From NCBI RefSeq assembly GCF_001467745.1, contig NZ_LNYG01000013.1:991354-1055353 (forward strand): a DNA stretch of 64,000 nucleotides, in the 5' to 3' direction. Position 1 is the first letter of the stretch, and each line of letters opens with the position of its first letter. The translations under genes and the position numbers were made by a program. Of the stretch, positions 36,359 through 46,400 are shown one piece after another. Under the pieces are notes generated by a model. It was not told the origin of the DNA. It did no database searches and worked only from the letters and a program-made list of their open reading frames with translations. The DNA is from Legionella jamestowniensis (GTDB lineage: Bacteria; Pseudomonadota; Gammaproteobacteria; Legionellales; Legionellaceae).

Positions 36359-36823
36359 ATGAATATTGGCGATAAAATAGATAATTTTGAATTTACTGCA
36401 ACCAGTGGTTTGGAAGGCAAATTAAAGGACTATGAAGGGCAATGGTTAATTTTTTATTTTTATCCCAAAGACTCTACCCCCGGTTGCACGACAGAAGGCC
36501 AAGATTTTCGTGATGCCTATCCGCAATTTAAAGCATTAAATGCAGAAATATTTGGCATTTCGAGAGATAGTTTAAAATCCCATGAAAATTTTAAATGTAA
36601 ACAAGAATTTCCCTTTGAGTTAATCAGTGATAAGGAAGAAATACTTTGTAAAAAATTTGACGTCATTAAAATGAAAACAATGTATGGCAAGCAAGTACGA
36701 GGAATAGAGCGCAGTACATTTCTTATTGATCCACAAGGTATTTTACGACAGGAATGGCGTAAAGTGAATGTCAAGGGACACGTCGATGAAGTCATGAATA
36801 CGTTAAAACAATTACAAAGTTAA
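36359..36823 (+). CDS. bcp: Thiol peroxidase Bcp (peroxiredoxin)
   Basis: The 154-residue peroxiredoxin has the Bcp pattern 'FYPKDSTPGCTTEGQDFRD' with peroxidatic C43. The usual resolving cysteine five residues later is Q48, so this is a 1-Cys-type or atypical member; two more cysteines, in 'NFKCKQEF' and 'EILCKKFD', lie downstream. It reduces peroxides with thioredoxin or another thiol. GAGGAGA lies just upstream of the ATG. It is not linked to other oxidative stress genes. Confidence 0.93.
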   Translation: MNIGDKIDNFEFTATSGLEGKLKDYEGQWLIFYFYPKDSTPGCTTEGQDFRDAYPQFKALNAEIFGISRDSLKSHENFKCKQEFPFELISDKEEILCKKFDVIKMKTMYGKQVRGIERSTFLIDPQGILRQEWRKVNVKGHVDEVMNTLKQLQS

Positions 36824-36919
36824 CTTCAGGACCTAACTAATTGAAAATTAGAAAAGATAACGCTTGACTGCATTAATCACCCTCAGCACAATGAATACAT
36901 TTAGCTGATAGGTGAAATC

Positions 36920-38323
36920 ATGGAAAAGGAAAATAAAGACACTAAATTGTTCGTACTGGATACGAATATCATGATGCATGATCCTACGGCTATCTATCGC
37001 TTTGAAGAGCATGATATTTACTTACCTATGGTAGTGTTGGAAGAGTTAGATAGCCATAAGACCGGTCTTTCTGAAGTTGCTCGCAACGTGCGTCAAACCA
37101 ACCGTATGCTTGTTGAGTTAATGAGTAATGCCAGCCACCAGGAAATAGTGGCAGGCTTGCCCATTGCCAATTTTCTTAGTGGTGAAAAAGTAAAAAGTAG
37201 CGGGCATTTATTTTTCCAAACGGATGAATTCGAACAATTGCGTCCCACTTCCTTGCCAGGTCATAAAGCAGACAATACCTTACTTGCTACCGCCTTAGGC
37301 TTACAGAAAAAATACCCTGGTCGCCAGGTTATTATTATCTCTAAAGACATTAATTTACGTATTAAAGCAGGTATCCTTGGTATTCCCGCCGAAGATTATT
37401 ACAATGACAAAGTATTGGATGATGTTAATCTTTTGCACAGTGGTTTACACATTCTCGAAGATAATTTTTGGGATACCCATGCCAAAAATATGGAAGCTTG
37501 GCAAGATAATGGCAAAACATTTTATCGTATCAGCGGACCATTGACAGCCCAATGGAATTTTAATGATTGTATCAGCACCCAAGATAATCAGTTTCAAGCC
37601 ATTGTTAAAGACATTTCAGAGGGTGGAACTGTCGTGCAATTGGCGCGTGACTACACGCAACCCAAACATGCCATATGGGGAATAACCGCCCGCAACCGCG
37701 AACAGAATTTCGCACTTAATTTATTACTGGACCCTGAGATTGATTTTGTAACTTTGCAGGGCTCTGCCGGTACAGGAAAAACGTTGCTCACTATTGCTGC
37801 GGGCCTTACGCAAGTCCTGGATCAAAGTCGTTACAATGAAATCTTAATGACCAGAGTGACCATCCCCGTGGGTGAGGACATTGGCTTTTTACCAGGCACG
37901 GAAGAAGAGAAAATGACACCCTGGATGGGTGCTCTCATGGATAACCTTGAAGTGTTACACAGTTCACAGGAAGGTGGAAGCTTTGGTCGCGGCGCGACAC
38001 AGGATCTATTACAGAACAAGATTAAAATTCGCTCACTTAATTTCATGCGCGGCCGCACCTTCCTAAATCGCTTTATTATTATTGATGAGGCGCAAAACTT
38101 GACATCAAAACAAATTAAAACCCTGGTGACACGAGCCGGTCCTGGCAGTAAAATTATCTGTCTTGGTGATATTAAGCAAATTGATACACCCTATTTAACA
38201 GAAACGACTTCTGGATTAACCTTTGCTGTCGATCGTTTCAAGCATTGGCAACACAGTGCCCATATGACATTGACGCGTGGTGAGCGCTCAAGGCTTGCTT
38301 ATTATGCTGCTGAGCATTTATAG
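36920..38323 (+). CDS. PhoH-family ATPase with N-terminal PIN domain
   Basis: The 467-residue protein starts with a PIN domain ('FVLDTNIMMHDP', E/D-rich metal site; 'DNTLLATALGL' ~120) and carries a PhoH-type ATPase in the C-terminal half, with Walker A 'GSAGTGKT' near 280 and Walker B-like 'IIIDEAQN' near 390. This PIN-PhoH2 architecture is found in RNA-acting ATPase/helicase proteins like YlaK. It may process RNA, with PIN as ribonuclease. GGTG precedes the ATG. It lies 34 bases ahead of guaC and may be co-transcribed with it. Confidence 0.93.
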   Translation: MEKENKDTKLFVLDTNIMMHDPTAIYRFEEHDIYLPMVVLEELDSHKTGLSEVARNVRQTNRMLVELMSNASHQEIVAGLPIANFLSGEKVKSSGHLFFQTDEFEQLRPTSLPGHKADNTLLATALGLQKKYPGRQVIIISKDINLRIKAGILGIPAEDYYNDKVLDDVNLLHSGLHILEDNFWDTHAKNMEAWQDNGKTFYRISGPLTAQWNFNDCISTQDNQFQAIVKDISEGGTVVQLARDYTQPKHAIWGITARNREQNFALNLLLDPEIDFVTLQGSAGTGKTLLTIAAGLTQVLDQSRYNEILMTRVTIPVGEDIGFLPGTEEEKMTPWMGALMDNLEVLHSSQEGGSFGRGATQDLLQNKIKIRSLNFMRGRTFLNRFIIIDEAQNLTSKQIKTLVTRAGPGSKIICLGDIKQIDTPYLTETTSGLTFAVDRFKHWQHSAHMTLTRGERSRLAYYAAEHL

Positions 38324-38357
38324 TACACGCTTTTGCTTATCCACATGAGGATCGATA

Positions 38358-39371
38358 ATGAATAACCAAGCCATCACTTTTGATGATGTACTACTGGTGC
38401 CAGCCTATAATCATCACGAATCCAGGCGTGTCGTCAACGTCAGTATGACTGACCGCTTGGGTAAACTCAGTTTGCAATTGCCTGTCATCAGCTCCAACAT
38501 GGACACCATTACTGAGAGCAAGATGGCTAATTTCATGCACAGCAAAGGTGGCATGGGTGCTTTGCATCGCTTTTTAAGTATTGAAGAAAATATTAAGGAA
38601 TTTAAAAACTGCCAGGGGCCTGTCTTTGTTTCTGTAGGCTGTACCGATGCAGAATTACAACGGGCAGAAGCGTTACGGGACGCCGGTGCTGATTATTTTT
38701 GTGTCGATGTCGCGCATGGCCATGCCAAATATGTGGGAAAAACGCTTAAAAGTTTAAGGAAATTATTGGGTAGTCGCTGCATTATGGCCGGCAATGTCGC
38801 AACCTATGCTGGAGCGGACTATCTAGCCTCTTGTGGTGCCGATATCATTAAAGCAGGCATTGGCGGTGGCTCAGTATGCAGCACACGCATTAAAACAGGC
38901 TTTGGTATTCCGATGCTAACCTGTATTCAGGATTGTGCCCGTACTGATCGTTCCATTGTAGCTGATGGGGGCATCCGCACCTCAGGCGACATCGTTAAAG
39001 CACTGGCCTTTGGGGCTGATTTTGTCATGATAGGTGGTATCCTGGCTGGAACAGAACCAACACCCGGTGAAGTGATTACCAAGGAAGATGGCAAGCAGGT
39101 GAAGCGTTATCGTGGAATGGCATCTAGAGAGGCCCAGGAAGATTTCTTAGGGCAAATGCACGAATGGAAAACTGCAGAAGGGGTTGCGACCGAAGTTCCC
39201 TATCGTGATAATCAGGATAGCATTATTGCTGATATTATCGGCGGCTTGCGTTCCGGATTAACTTATGCAGGTGCTGATACTATTAGTGAGCTACAGCGTA
39301 AACTGGATTATGTCATCGTTACTCAAGCAGGGCGCCTTGAGAGTCTACCGCACAAGCTGTTAGAGAATTAG
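38358..39371 (+). CDS. guaC: GMP reductase
   Basis: The 337-residue TIM-barrel enzyme has the IMPDH/GMPR signature '[11 protein letters not shown]' with catalytic C174, and '[11 protein letters not shown]' at the N-terminus. It lacks the CBS domains of IMP dehydrogenase, and the length fits GMP reductase, which deaminates GMP to IMP with NADPH. '[12 protein letters not shown]' follows the loop. The ATG has GAGG upstream, overlapping a TTATCCACA box at 38337-38345. A hairpin terminator follows. Confidence 0.93.
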   Translation: MNNQAITFDDVLLVPAYNHHESRRVVNVSMTDRLGKLSLQLPVISSNMDTITESKMANFMHSKGGMGALHRFLSIEENIKEFKNCQGPVFVSVGCTDAELQRAEALRDAGADYFCVDVAHGHAKYVGKTLKSLRKLLGSRCIMAGNVATYAGADYLASCGADIIKAGIGGGSVCSTRIKTGFGIPMLTCIQDCARTDRSIVADGGIRTSGDIVKALAFGADFVMIGGILAGTEPTPGEVITKEDGKQVKRYRGMASREAQEDFLGQMHEWKTAEGVATEVPYRDNQDSIIADIIGGLRSGLTYAGADTISELQRKLDYVIVTQAGRLESLPHKLLEN

Positions 39372-39384
39372 ATTATGCTAATCA

Positions 39385-39415
39385 AAATGGGAAAGAGTCT
39401 TACTCTTTTCCATTT
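39385..39415. terminator. Bidirectional hairpin between guaC and acidic-protein gene
   Basis: AAATGGGAAAGAGT (39385-39398) pairs with ACTCTTTTCCATTT (39402-39415) with a single G-T mismatch and a 3-base loop. It lies between two convergent genes and probably ends both. Confidence 0.65.
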
Positions 39416-40058
39416 ATGCTAAAGCTAACAGTTCGGGATTTGCTTCGATAGTTTCCGCAATTTCTGAAGTAGATCCACTACTAGTGAGGCCATTCATAGA
39501 TTCCAAGCCCTCGTTGGAACTGCTTGTTGGACTACTCACTGAATCCATAGACATAGACTCCATCGGCGAATCGTCGAAAACACTTTCGAGGTCCTCCCCA
39601 AATTCCATGTCTTCGATATCATCATGGCTGCCAGACCCATTGGAGTTAGAAGGAGTTGAAGGATCATCATCATCAAAGACACTCTCTATATCATCACCAA
39701 ACTCCATGTCTTCGATGTCATCATGGGTGTTATCATCGCTGGGAGCGTCGTCATCGTCATTGTTTGATTTTTTGCCTTTGCCCTTCAGGCCAAAGCCACT
39801 GTTTAAACCTTGTTTAAATGCTTTCCCTAATTCGTCATAAAAGCCGCCGTATAGCATATTATTTACATCACTAACCATATTCTGCAGCTCTTTCACCATT
39901 TTCATTTGCAAATCATTGGTAGTTTCTTCTTTATTATCAGACTTAGAACCGCTAATGGGCTTCGGTTGTGGCGCCTGTTGCTTGGCTTTATTATCCTTAG
40001 CATTGTCATTAGCATCGTCATTCCCAATATCTTGGTAGAAATCTTCTAAACCGGGCAT
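39414..40058 (-). CDS. Acidic low-complexity repeat protein, candidate effector
   Basis: The 214-residue protein is not recognised. It has a K/Q-rich N-terminal third, a central helix and 'GLKGKGKK' stretch, and then two copies of an acidic repeat, 'HDDIEDMEFGDDIESVFDD' and 'HDDIEDMEFGEDLESVFDD', separated by an S/N/G linker. Serine/methionine-rich tail ends 'EIAETIEANPELLALA', which has the glutamate-rich, hydrophobic-ended look of Dot/Icm signals. GGGGAG precedes the ATG. No enzyme motif is present. Confidence 0.65.
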   Translation of the reverse strand: MPGLEDFYQDIGNDDANDNAKDNKAKQQAPQPKPISGSKSDNKEETTNDLQMKMVKELQNMVSDVNNMLYGGFYDELGKAFKQGLNSGFGLKGKGKKSNNDDDDAPSDDNTHDDIEDMEFGDDIESVFDDDDPSTPSNSNGSGSHDDIEDMEFGEDLESVFDDSPMESMSMDSVSSPTSSSNEGLESMNGLTSSGSTSEIAETIEANPELLALA

Positions 40059-40320
40059 GATAACTCCCCTACAAAATTGTCGCGTTATTAATTAAAAGAT
40101 AGCATAATTTGAACAAGAATCATCAATAGAGCCTTCTTGCATTTACTGCAATCTTAAGCTCACGTATTCTTAAACGTGGAAATTTCGCTTAAGATGAGAA
40201 GTAACTATCCTTTAAAGCGTGTAACTGTATCCTTGATAATACCAAATTACTGTTTATAGCCTAGACTTTTAGTAGTAATTTACAGTTATTTTGCAAATTT
40301 TTTTACCAAAAGGGACATGC

Positions 40321-41109
40321 ATGAATATTGATGACTTTCGCGCCATGAGACGGGGGATTCCCCTTTTTGCGCTTGATAAAAAAGATGCGGCAATCATCGC
40401 TCCAATTGAGCAGCGCAATGGCCAAAAAAAGAGAGCATTACTTTTATTGCACGGCTTTACTTCTACACCTGCCGTCTTTCGCCTTATGCTGCCTTCCCTC
40501 ACCTTTTACGATACCATCGTATGTCCTGTATTACCTGGACATGCAGACAATCTCAAAGCATTTGCTGAAGTGAAAGCGGACGCCTGGCTAAAAGCCGCCG
40601 AACAGTCCTGTGAACTTTTAGTCCGTGAATTTGAACAGGTCGATGTCTTGGGATTATCGTTAGGTGGAGTACTTGCCTGTTACTTGAGTAACCAATTTAA
40701 ATTGCACCATCTCTACTTATTAGCACCTGCCCTCGATTTGCGGATGCCGATAGAAAAAACATTAAAATTAGCTAAGTTTTTGACACGGCTGGGGTTTCAG
40801 GAAGTTCGTGGACTTTCTGGTGATTTGTTTACCAATCAGAATTGTGAGATTGCTTACCGAAAATTACCGCTAACAGCGATCATTGAAATTTTTAATTTAA
40901 TTAAACAGTTTTCTTTCAATTTACCTGACTGCCCAACCGATGTGTTTTTAGGTTGTCATGACAAAGTAGTCTCTTCATGGCGGGTAGCTGCGCGTTTTGC
41001 GAATAGAGAAAATGTAACCATTCATTGGCTTAGCAATTCAGCGCATGTCATTCCTTTAGATGGGGACATTGAAAATATTATTGCGTGTATGAAAGAACAT
41101 TGGCAATAA
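40321..41109 (+). CDS. Alpha/beta hydrolase (carboxylesterase/lipase-like)
   Basis: The 262-residue cytoplasmic protein has the oxyanion 'LLLHGFTSTP' and the nucleophile elbow 'GLSLGG'; a late aspartate in 'FLGCHDKVVSS' and histidine in 'NSAHVIPLD' complete the triad. The size and 'GFTSTPAVFR' fit thermostable carboxylesterase/monoacylglycerol-lipase types. It hydrolyses an ester of unknown identity. I use the ATG at 40321 (AAAGGG 6-7 bases upstream); the longer frame starts at TTG. Confidence 0.87.
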   Translation: MNIDDFRAMRRGIPLFALDKKDAAIIAPIEQRNGQKKRALLLLHGFTSTPAVFRLMLPSLTFYDTIVCPVLPGHADNLKAFAEVKADAWLKAAEQSCELLVREFEQVDVLGLSLGGVLACYLSNQFKLHHLYLLAPALDLRMPIEKTLKLAKFLTRLGFQEVRGLSGDLFTNQNCEIAYRKLPLTAIIEIFNLIKQFSFNLPDCPTDVFLGCHDKVVSSWRVAARFANRENVTIHWLSNSAHVIPLDGDIENIIACMKEHWQ

Positions 41110-41123
41110 CTATTCATGGAGAT

Positions 41124-41252
41124 TTGCACAAGACAAATTGGAGTCGCGTCTTTGCGAGCGTGAGCGAAGCAATCCAGTACGATCTTTGAACAAAAATCTG
41201 TTCTGGGTTGCTTCACTCCGTTCGCAACGACGACATAAATTTTGTCCGGCAA
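41124..41252. repeat. Long imperfect inverted-repeat element
   Basis: About 50 bases at 41124-41176 and 41203-41252 are imperfect inverted copies. The left outer end is TTTGCACAAGACAAA; the right outer end reads TTTGTCCGGCAAA. The inner arms carry GCGAGCGTGAGCGAAGCAA and its inverse. It lies between convergent genes, adjacent to the lipoprotein stop. A second element shares the left end (43301). Confidence 0.75.
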
Positions 41253-41258
41253 AAAGGA

Positions 41259-42197
41259 TTATTTATTGTAGCGATCGTATTCCTGCATAGCATATAAATC
41301 CCAATCACGCATATCAAGGACCGCGCCATTATAAGCCATGAAATCAGTTTTCATCGAGGGGATATTATAAAAGTAAATATCACTGGCATCCGTAGCTAGT
41401 GTGTGTTGTCTTCTAACGGCGGATATTTCGGCAACAGCCTTATCATGGGTTTTAACAAATGCACGACCTGCACGTAAATAGCGCCCCTTGAATTGTGCTT
41501 GTTCGCACAATTCCACATCCAGTTTACCAACAATCCCGGCCAGCTGCACCACAGAATGGCCTTTTGCCCGCACGATTAAGGCATTACTTTTAATCCAATT
41601 CATTCCTAACCAGGCGTTGCTGTCTAGGTTAAGCCTGGTGATATTTACAATACCTGATAATTGCACTTTACTGTTATCCTGGATGGACAATTGCAAATTT
41701 TGGCTGGTAACGCCGCTAATTTGTGTATAGCCACCACCACTTACCGTTAATTTTCTTAGGAAAATTTTTCCACCTAAAGTAGTACGGCCTGGATTTTCAA
41801 TAGAAAGATCCATTAATCCTGAGCGCAGGTTATTACCTGTGATGGTACCCGCACCGCGGTAATTAAAGCCATTTAAATAGCGTCCGCGTATTTCTGCCGT
41901 AATTGGTCCGCAACGTGGGTACCCTTTTCCTACCGCAATTAGCAGGGTACTACCAGTAACCACTGTTTTAACTTGCAATAGATCCGTGGGATCACCATGA
42001 AGGATGAGCTTAGGACGCGCATAACCTGTATGCAAACTTACATTGACATTTCCTTCCACAGTAACCTGGTTAAATGCAGGAAGCTTTCGGTGTTGCAGGG
42101 CTTGTTTAGCAGGTGGCGGAATAATAGTAACCTGCTTGGTACAGCTGGTGCCTACCAACAAGGTGATGAAAATTACTAAGAAAAACCGCCTTAACAT
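41259..42197 (-). CDS. Lipoprotein with DUF2807 beta-helix domain
   Basis: The 312-residue protein has a lipoprotein signal with lipobox 'LLVGTSC' (Cys at ~19). A repetitive beta-strand domain (DUF2807-like, 'putative auto-transporter adhesin head GIN') follows, with 'VTVEGNVNVSLHTG' and repeated 'GAGTITG', 'GGGYTQISGVT', 'QDNSKVQLSG' and similar turns. It is probably anchored in the outer membrane or exposed to the periplasm. Its role is unknown. AAGGG precedes the ATG. The gene lies just downstream of srnA on the same strand. Confidence 0.8.
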   Translation of the reverse strand: MLRRFFLVIFITLLVGTSCTKQVTIIPPPAKQALQHRKLPAFNQVTVEGNVNVSLHTGYARPKLILHGDPTDLLQVKTVVTGSTLLIAVGKGYPRCGPITAEIRGRYLNGFNYRGAGTITGNNLRSGLMDLSIENPGRTTLGGKIFLRKLTVSGGGYTQISGVTSQNLQLSIQDNSKVQLSGIVNITRLNLDSNAWLGMNWIKSNALIVRAKGHSVVQLAGIVGKLDVELCEQAQFKGRYLRAGRAFVKTHDKAVAEISAVRRQHTLATDASDIYFYNIPSMKTDFMAYNGAVLDMRDWDLYAMQEYDRYNK

Positions 42198-42269
42198 GCC
42201 AACCCTTTTCCTTACTTGAATTTCCTTACATTAGAGGAAGTTGTTCTAATGCGCAAGGCTATTATGGGA

Positions 42270-43241
42270 CTAATTATTAAAATCCGAAATCGTTATATTC
42301 CTTGGGCAACCCTCGTAGCGTGTAAAATCAGGCGCCTTATTAACAAGCATTTGCAAAGAGTCCGTTTGTGCTATTACTGCCGGTAATTGAATAAAAATAT
42401 CAACCAACATGCCGTTTTTACACCCCAAATACACTTTATGTGTAGCATTTTCCCCAAACGATTCGCGTACCATGGCGTGTAGCCTCTCTTTCGTGACCGC
42501 CTCGCCAACATGCTCATGTAGAAATTGGCCAAGAAGGGTTTTGTTCGCTTCCTGATTCAAGCGTATGGCCAAGGAAAAGTAAGCATCACTTGAAAGCACC
42601 TGACAACTACCATGTTTATTCCATTCATGCCGCTCAAGACAACTACCGGCAGCGTAACTAGGCATAAATTGTTGTAAAGCCTGGGAAACATCGCTAGTTA
42701 AACTAACGGCAGGGTAATCACAGTGATGCTTTTTAGCTTCTACACCGCAAAATCCATAATTTTCACCGCAAATTTGCTGGTTAGGCCATAACCCATGCAA
42801 CACTAAATGATTGGCTTGATAAGCGTTAGCAGGCAATTTTAAACATTCCGGTTTACCTACTTCATACCCATAAGCTTCACAAAATCCGGGCTGCCAACTC
42901 AATGCCAAGACATAGGAATCCGCAAGACCCGGGCTTTGCTCACAAGAGGTCTTCCCATTGGCATCAAAGTAATAATGACCGCATTCAGTACTTACCCAAC
43001 GTAAAGCCTGTTCTGCATTTGACAACTCAATGCGTAACCAATCAGGATTAGTGGGGCGATTGATTTCACGAATACTATAATTTTGCGAAGGAATCACTGT
43101 TAACCCATCAGGGTTATTTTTTTTATTTTTGGAGATATAAGCTGGACAAGATTTTTGAGCTTCAAAATTGCCATTCACACTTACAGAAGAGAAAGTAATT
43201 AGCGGAAAAAGAATTCCTAACAAACCGACTATTTTTATCAT
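42270..43241 (-). CDS. srnA: Secreted RNase T2, SrnA-like
   Basis: The 323-residue protein has a signal peptide (1-20) and both T2 motifs: CAS I 'LHGLWPN' (148-154) and CAS II 'HEWNKHGSC' (205-213), giving catalytic H149, H205, E206 and H210. Many cysteines support extracellular disulfides. RNase T2 degrades RNA to cyclic phosphates; L. pneumophila SrnA is a type II-secreted T2 RNase supporting growth in amoebae. The assignment to srnA rather than another T2 RNase is by family and genus. A 107-residue N-terminal extension precedes the core. Confidence 0.85.
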   Translation of the reverse strand: MIKIVGLLGILFPLITFSSVSVNGNFEAQKSCPAYISKNKKNNPDGLTVIPSQNYSIREINRPTNPDWLRIELSNAEQALRWVSTECGHYYFDANGKTSCEQSPGLADSYVLALSWQPGFCEAYGYEVGKPECLKLPANAYQANHLVLHGLWPNQQICGENYGFCGVEAKKHHCDYPAVSLTSDVSQALQQFMPSYAAGSCLERHEWNKHGSCQVLSSDAYFSLAIRLNQEANKTLLGQFLHEHVGEAVTKERLHAMVRESFGENATHKVYLGCKNGMLVDIFIQLPAVIAQTDSLQMLVNKAPDFTRYEGCPRNITISDFNN

Positions 43242-43300
43242 TTAGCATCCCAGCAGCGATAAGATAGGCTGATTATACTCGCAAGTAGAGTAAAATGCCC

Positions 43301-43433
43301 TTTGCACAAGACAAAATTTTTCACGTTGTCGTGGCGAACGAATTAAAGTCATCCAGAACATATCTTGCTCAAAGAATCACATTAGATGCTGCTAGTGCTC
43401 GCAAAGCCGCGATCTTAAGTTTGTCCTGTGCAG
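43301..43433. repeat. Second, diverged copy of the 41.1-kb inverted-repeat element
   Basis: The left end TTTGCACAAGACAAA (43301-43315) is identical to that at 41124-41138. The right end TTTGTCCTGTGC is its inverse, with one change. Internal stretches include 'GTCGTGGCGAACG' and 'GCTCGCAAAGCCGCG', corresponding to the element at 41.1 kb but more decayed. It fills the gap between srnA and the helicase-ankyrin gene. Confidence 0.6.
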
Positions 43434-43439
43434 GAATAC

Positions 43440-46400
43440 TTAGGGAGCTAGCTGTGAAATAACAGAGCACTCCTCTGTCGAATTTTGTCGAGTAAAAAAA
43501 GCATAAGGGTGATGATTTTTCATATTGGCACCTTTGATTAGATCCATAATATCTTCACGACCCATAATCTCAGCAATGTCTATCGGTAAAATAGAAATGG
43601 TATCTTCCTTTGCCCCCTGGCGCTCTATTAGTTCATTTATTTTTGATAAAATAACTTCCTCTGCACCATTCTCATCCATGGTAACTTGTAAAAAGGTTAT
43701 CAAGTTATCTTTACTCACTGACCATGACGTGCTGAAATCCATATTGTGCTCTAATAGCCATTGAATAATATCAATATTTCCCTTACTCACTGCAAAATGA
43801 GCTGGCGTAGAATTATCAACAAGTTTTTGATTTAGGCTAGCCCCAAACGCGTGTAAAATCTTAATCATCTCAAGATGACCCTTTAGAATTGCAGGATAGA
43901 TGCAGTTTGCATCCTTAACAGTTTGATTAAAATCAGCACCCTTTTGATGGAGCTTTTCTATGATCGCTATACAATCTTGATTAGTAGCGATCAAAGCAGG
44001 CGTCAGTCCCTCGGTTGTTTTTTGATTGGGATCAGCGCCATTATCAAGAAGCTCATTAGCTATTTCAATTTGATTTTCAAACAGCGCTAAATGAAGGGGG
44101 GCATGTGCTCGAGCATTAAGTTTATTAGGGTCAGCTTTATGCTTTAGAAGCAATTTTACCATACGGAGGGAACCCTTCGTCGCTGCTATGTGAAGCGGAC
44201 TCTCACCGTCGGCCAGTTTGTTAGGATCAGCACCACATAGAAGAAGCAGAGTAACGACATCCTCTTTATTGAGAAGAACCGCAGCACTGAGGGGAGTTTG
44301 CCCCTCGTTGTAAGCAATATTAAAATCCGCACCCAAATGATACAAACAAACAAGGTATTCAGTTTTACTAGTAAATACTGCGATATGAGCGAGCGTTGGG
44401 GTTGCGGAGATGTCCTTCAGATGTGGGCTAAGGTCCTCAAGAACCGTATTTAGTTTATTAAAAAGACTCCGTAGTTCTTTATTCAATACTATAGTTGGTT
44501 GGGTACAGATACTGATTACCAACTTTCTAATCGGTGGCGTGAATTTCTTTATAATGGTGTAATTATTTACTATGGTTTTAATGAATAATTTTGCACGGTT
44601 TATGTCATTCAGGATAAAGTACAATAGGGGAGCTTGATTTGTCGCTGAAGACTGCAGTAATAACGTTTCTATTGGAAAAATAGATAGTACAATACCTAAC
44701 CGCTTTTCTGAAAAATCGACCATCAATTCCTGTCGTGCTTTTTCAGAGGGATCCGTTGGCTGTGCCACTAGCGGAGAAAAAGGTAATTTTGTTTTTGTTA
44801 TTGTTTTAGGCTGAGCGTGTGAAACCTCTTTTCCTTTGTTTTTCTTCGGTACATTAAGCTGTTCTTTTTGAACCGTTTTCTTTTCTATTACTTCTGCAGG
44901 TTTCAAATGAATATATGGCATTGTATGCTGCTGAAACGCTTTAAACTGCTCCATGTTACGGCCAAGTATGCCAAGAAAGATATCGCGGGCCTGGGTTTCA
45001 TTTCCCTGCTGTAGTAGTTTTCTTGCCTCAGCTTCCCAATCTTGTGTGGTTGACTGGTGGACGGGGGTACTTTGCGGTGATGCTGCCTGTTTGTTTTCCT
45101 GGGTAAAGGCAGGCTTTAAGGCATCGTACAAGGCTTCGCTACGATGTTCCTTGTTTTGTACGATGATAAGTTTTCGCTTTGCACGGGTAATCCCGGTAAT
45201 AAAGCGGTTAAAATAAGGAAGGCAGGATTCATCCCCTTCCCCTGTTTTGGGCAAATGGCTTGTGGTATGAACAGTACCCTGCTTTTCTTTCAGTTTGCTG
45301 CAAGCTGCAGCACCGTCTTTCCCATCGAAGGGACGCCAAAAAAGAATGGTGTCATATTCAAGGCCTTTAATTTGTTCAGGGGTGAAGATTAAAGGGGTTT
45401 TAAATGTTTTTCGTGCTTCTTCAATAAACTCAGGGAAAGCAACAAGGGCAAACTTGGCACTTTGGGTGGCTTCTTGTTGCAGAGCCTCCAAGTCTTTCTT
45501 GCTGTTGGTTGCAAGCCAAAGAAGTTCCCCGTTGTCCTGCTCTTCTTTTGCTGAAATAATATGCCCCAGCTCGACCTTATCGGCAGCACCTCCTGTCACC
45601 TGGTATTTAAGTTGAATCAGTTGGTTGGTGACATTCACAATGGATGCCGGACAGCGATAGCTAGCTGGCAACTGGTGTTCGCTATACGGTTGCTCCTTTT
45701 TATGGAACAACTGGCGCAGAAAGGGTAGCCGCGATTTGCCATCAAAAAGGATTTGATGGTCGCCTAAGAAATAAACGATATTGCCTTTGTCAGCCAGCGT
45801 ATAAAGGCTTTCCAGTTGTGCAAATGAGAAATCCTGGGCCTCATCCACCAGTATCATGGGGTAAGGTTTGGTGGGGGAAAGGGGCGTAAGTTCACTTGCC
45901 ATATAGTGGCTGAGAAAAGCGTTGTAGAGCTTGCAAACCATTTGGCGTTGCCCTTCATCCAGGCTGCTTTGCCTTGTCCCTAAGTGAATATAGTCTTCCT
46001 CGCTGTAACCTGAGCGAATCCTAAACTCAAGCCACACCGTTTCAGCCGTGAGGGTATTCAACCCTTTATACGCTGCCTGTTTAATCGTCTTGGCAAACCA
46101 GTCTTGAAACAAACCAGTATCGGCCAGAGGTTTCTTCTTGTCGGTACAATGGTTGTTAAACAACTCCTCATAGGTTAGAAAACTAACGCAATCCTGCAGT
46201 TTTTCATCAACACTACCCTTCCATTGGGCTTTCATTTCCGCAACCAGTGTGGCTGAACGGCTTACATAAAGAACCGGCGAGGTGTCTTTCTGCATTCTAC
46301 GCTTGACATAATCATGCAACGCAAAGAAGGCCACACAGGTTTTACCAGAGCCTGCAGGTCCATAAACCAGCGCAGGCAACTTAGCCTGCAGTGCTTGTTC

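Noticed and set aside
39484-39840. Plus-strand 118-residue Ser-rich open frame
   Set aside because: It is antisense to the acidic repeat protein; the serine repeats mirror its Asp/Glu codons.
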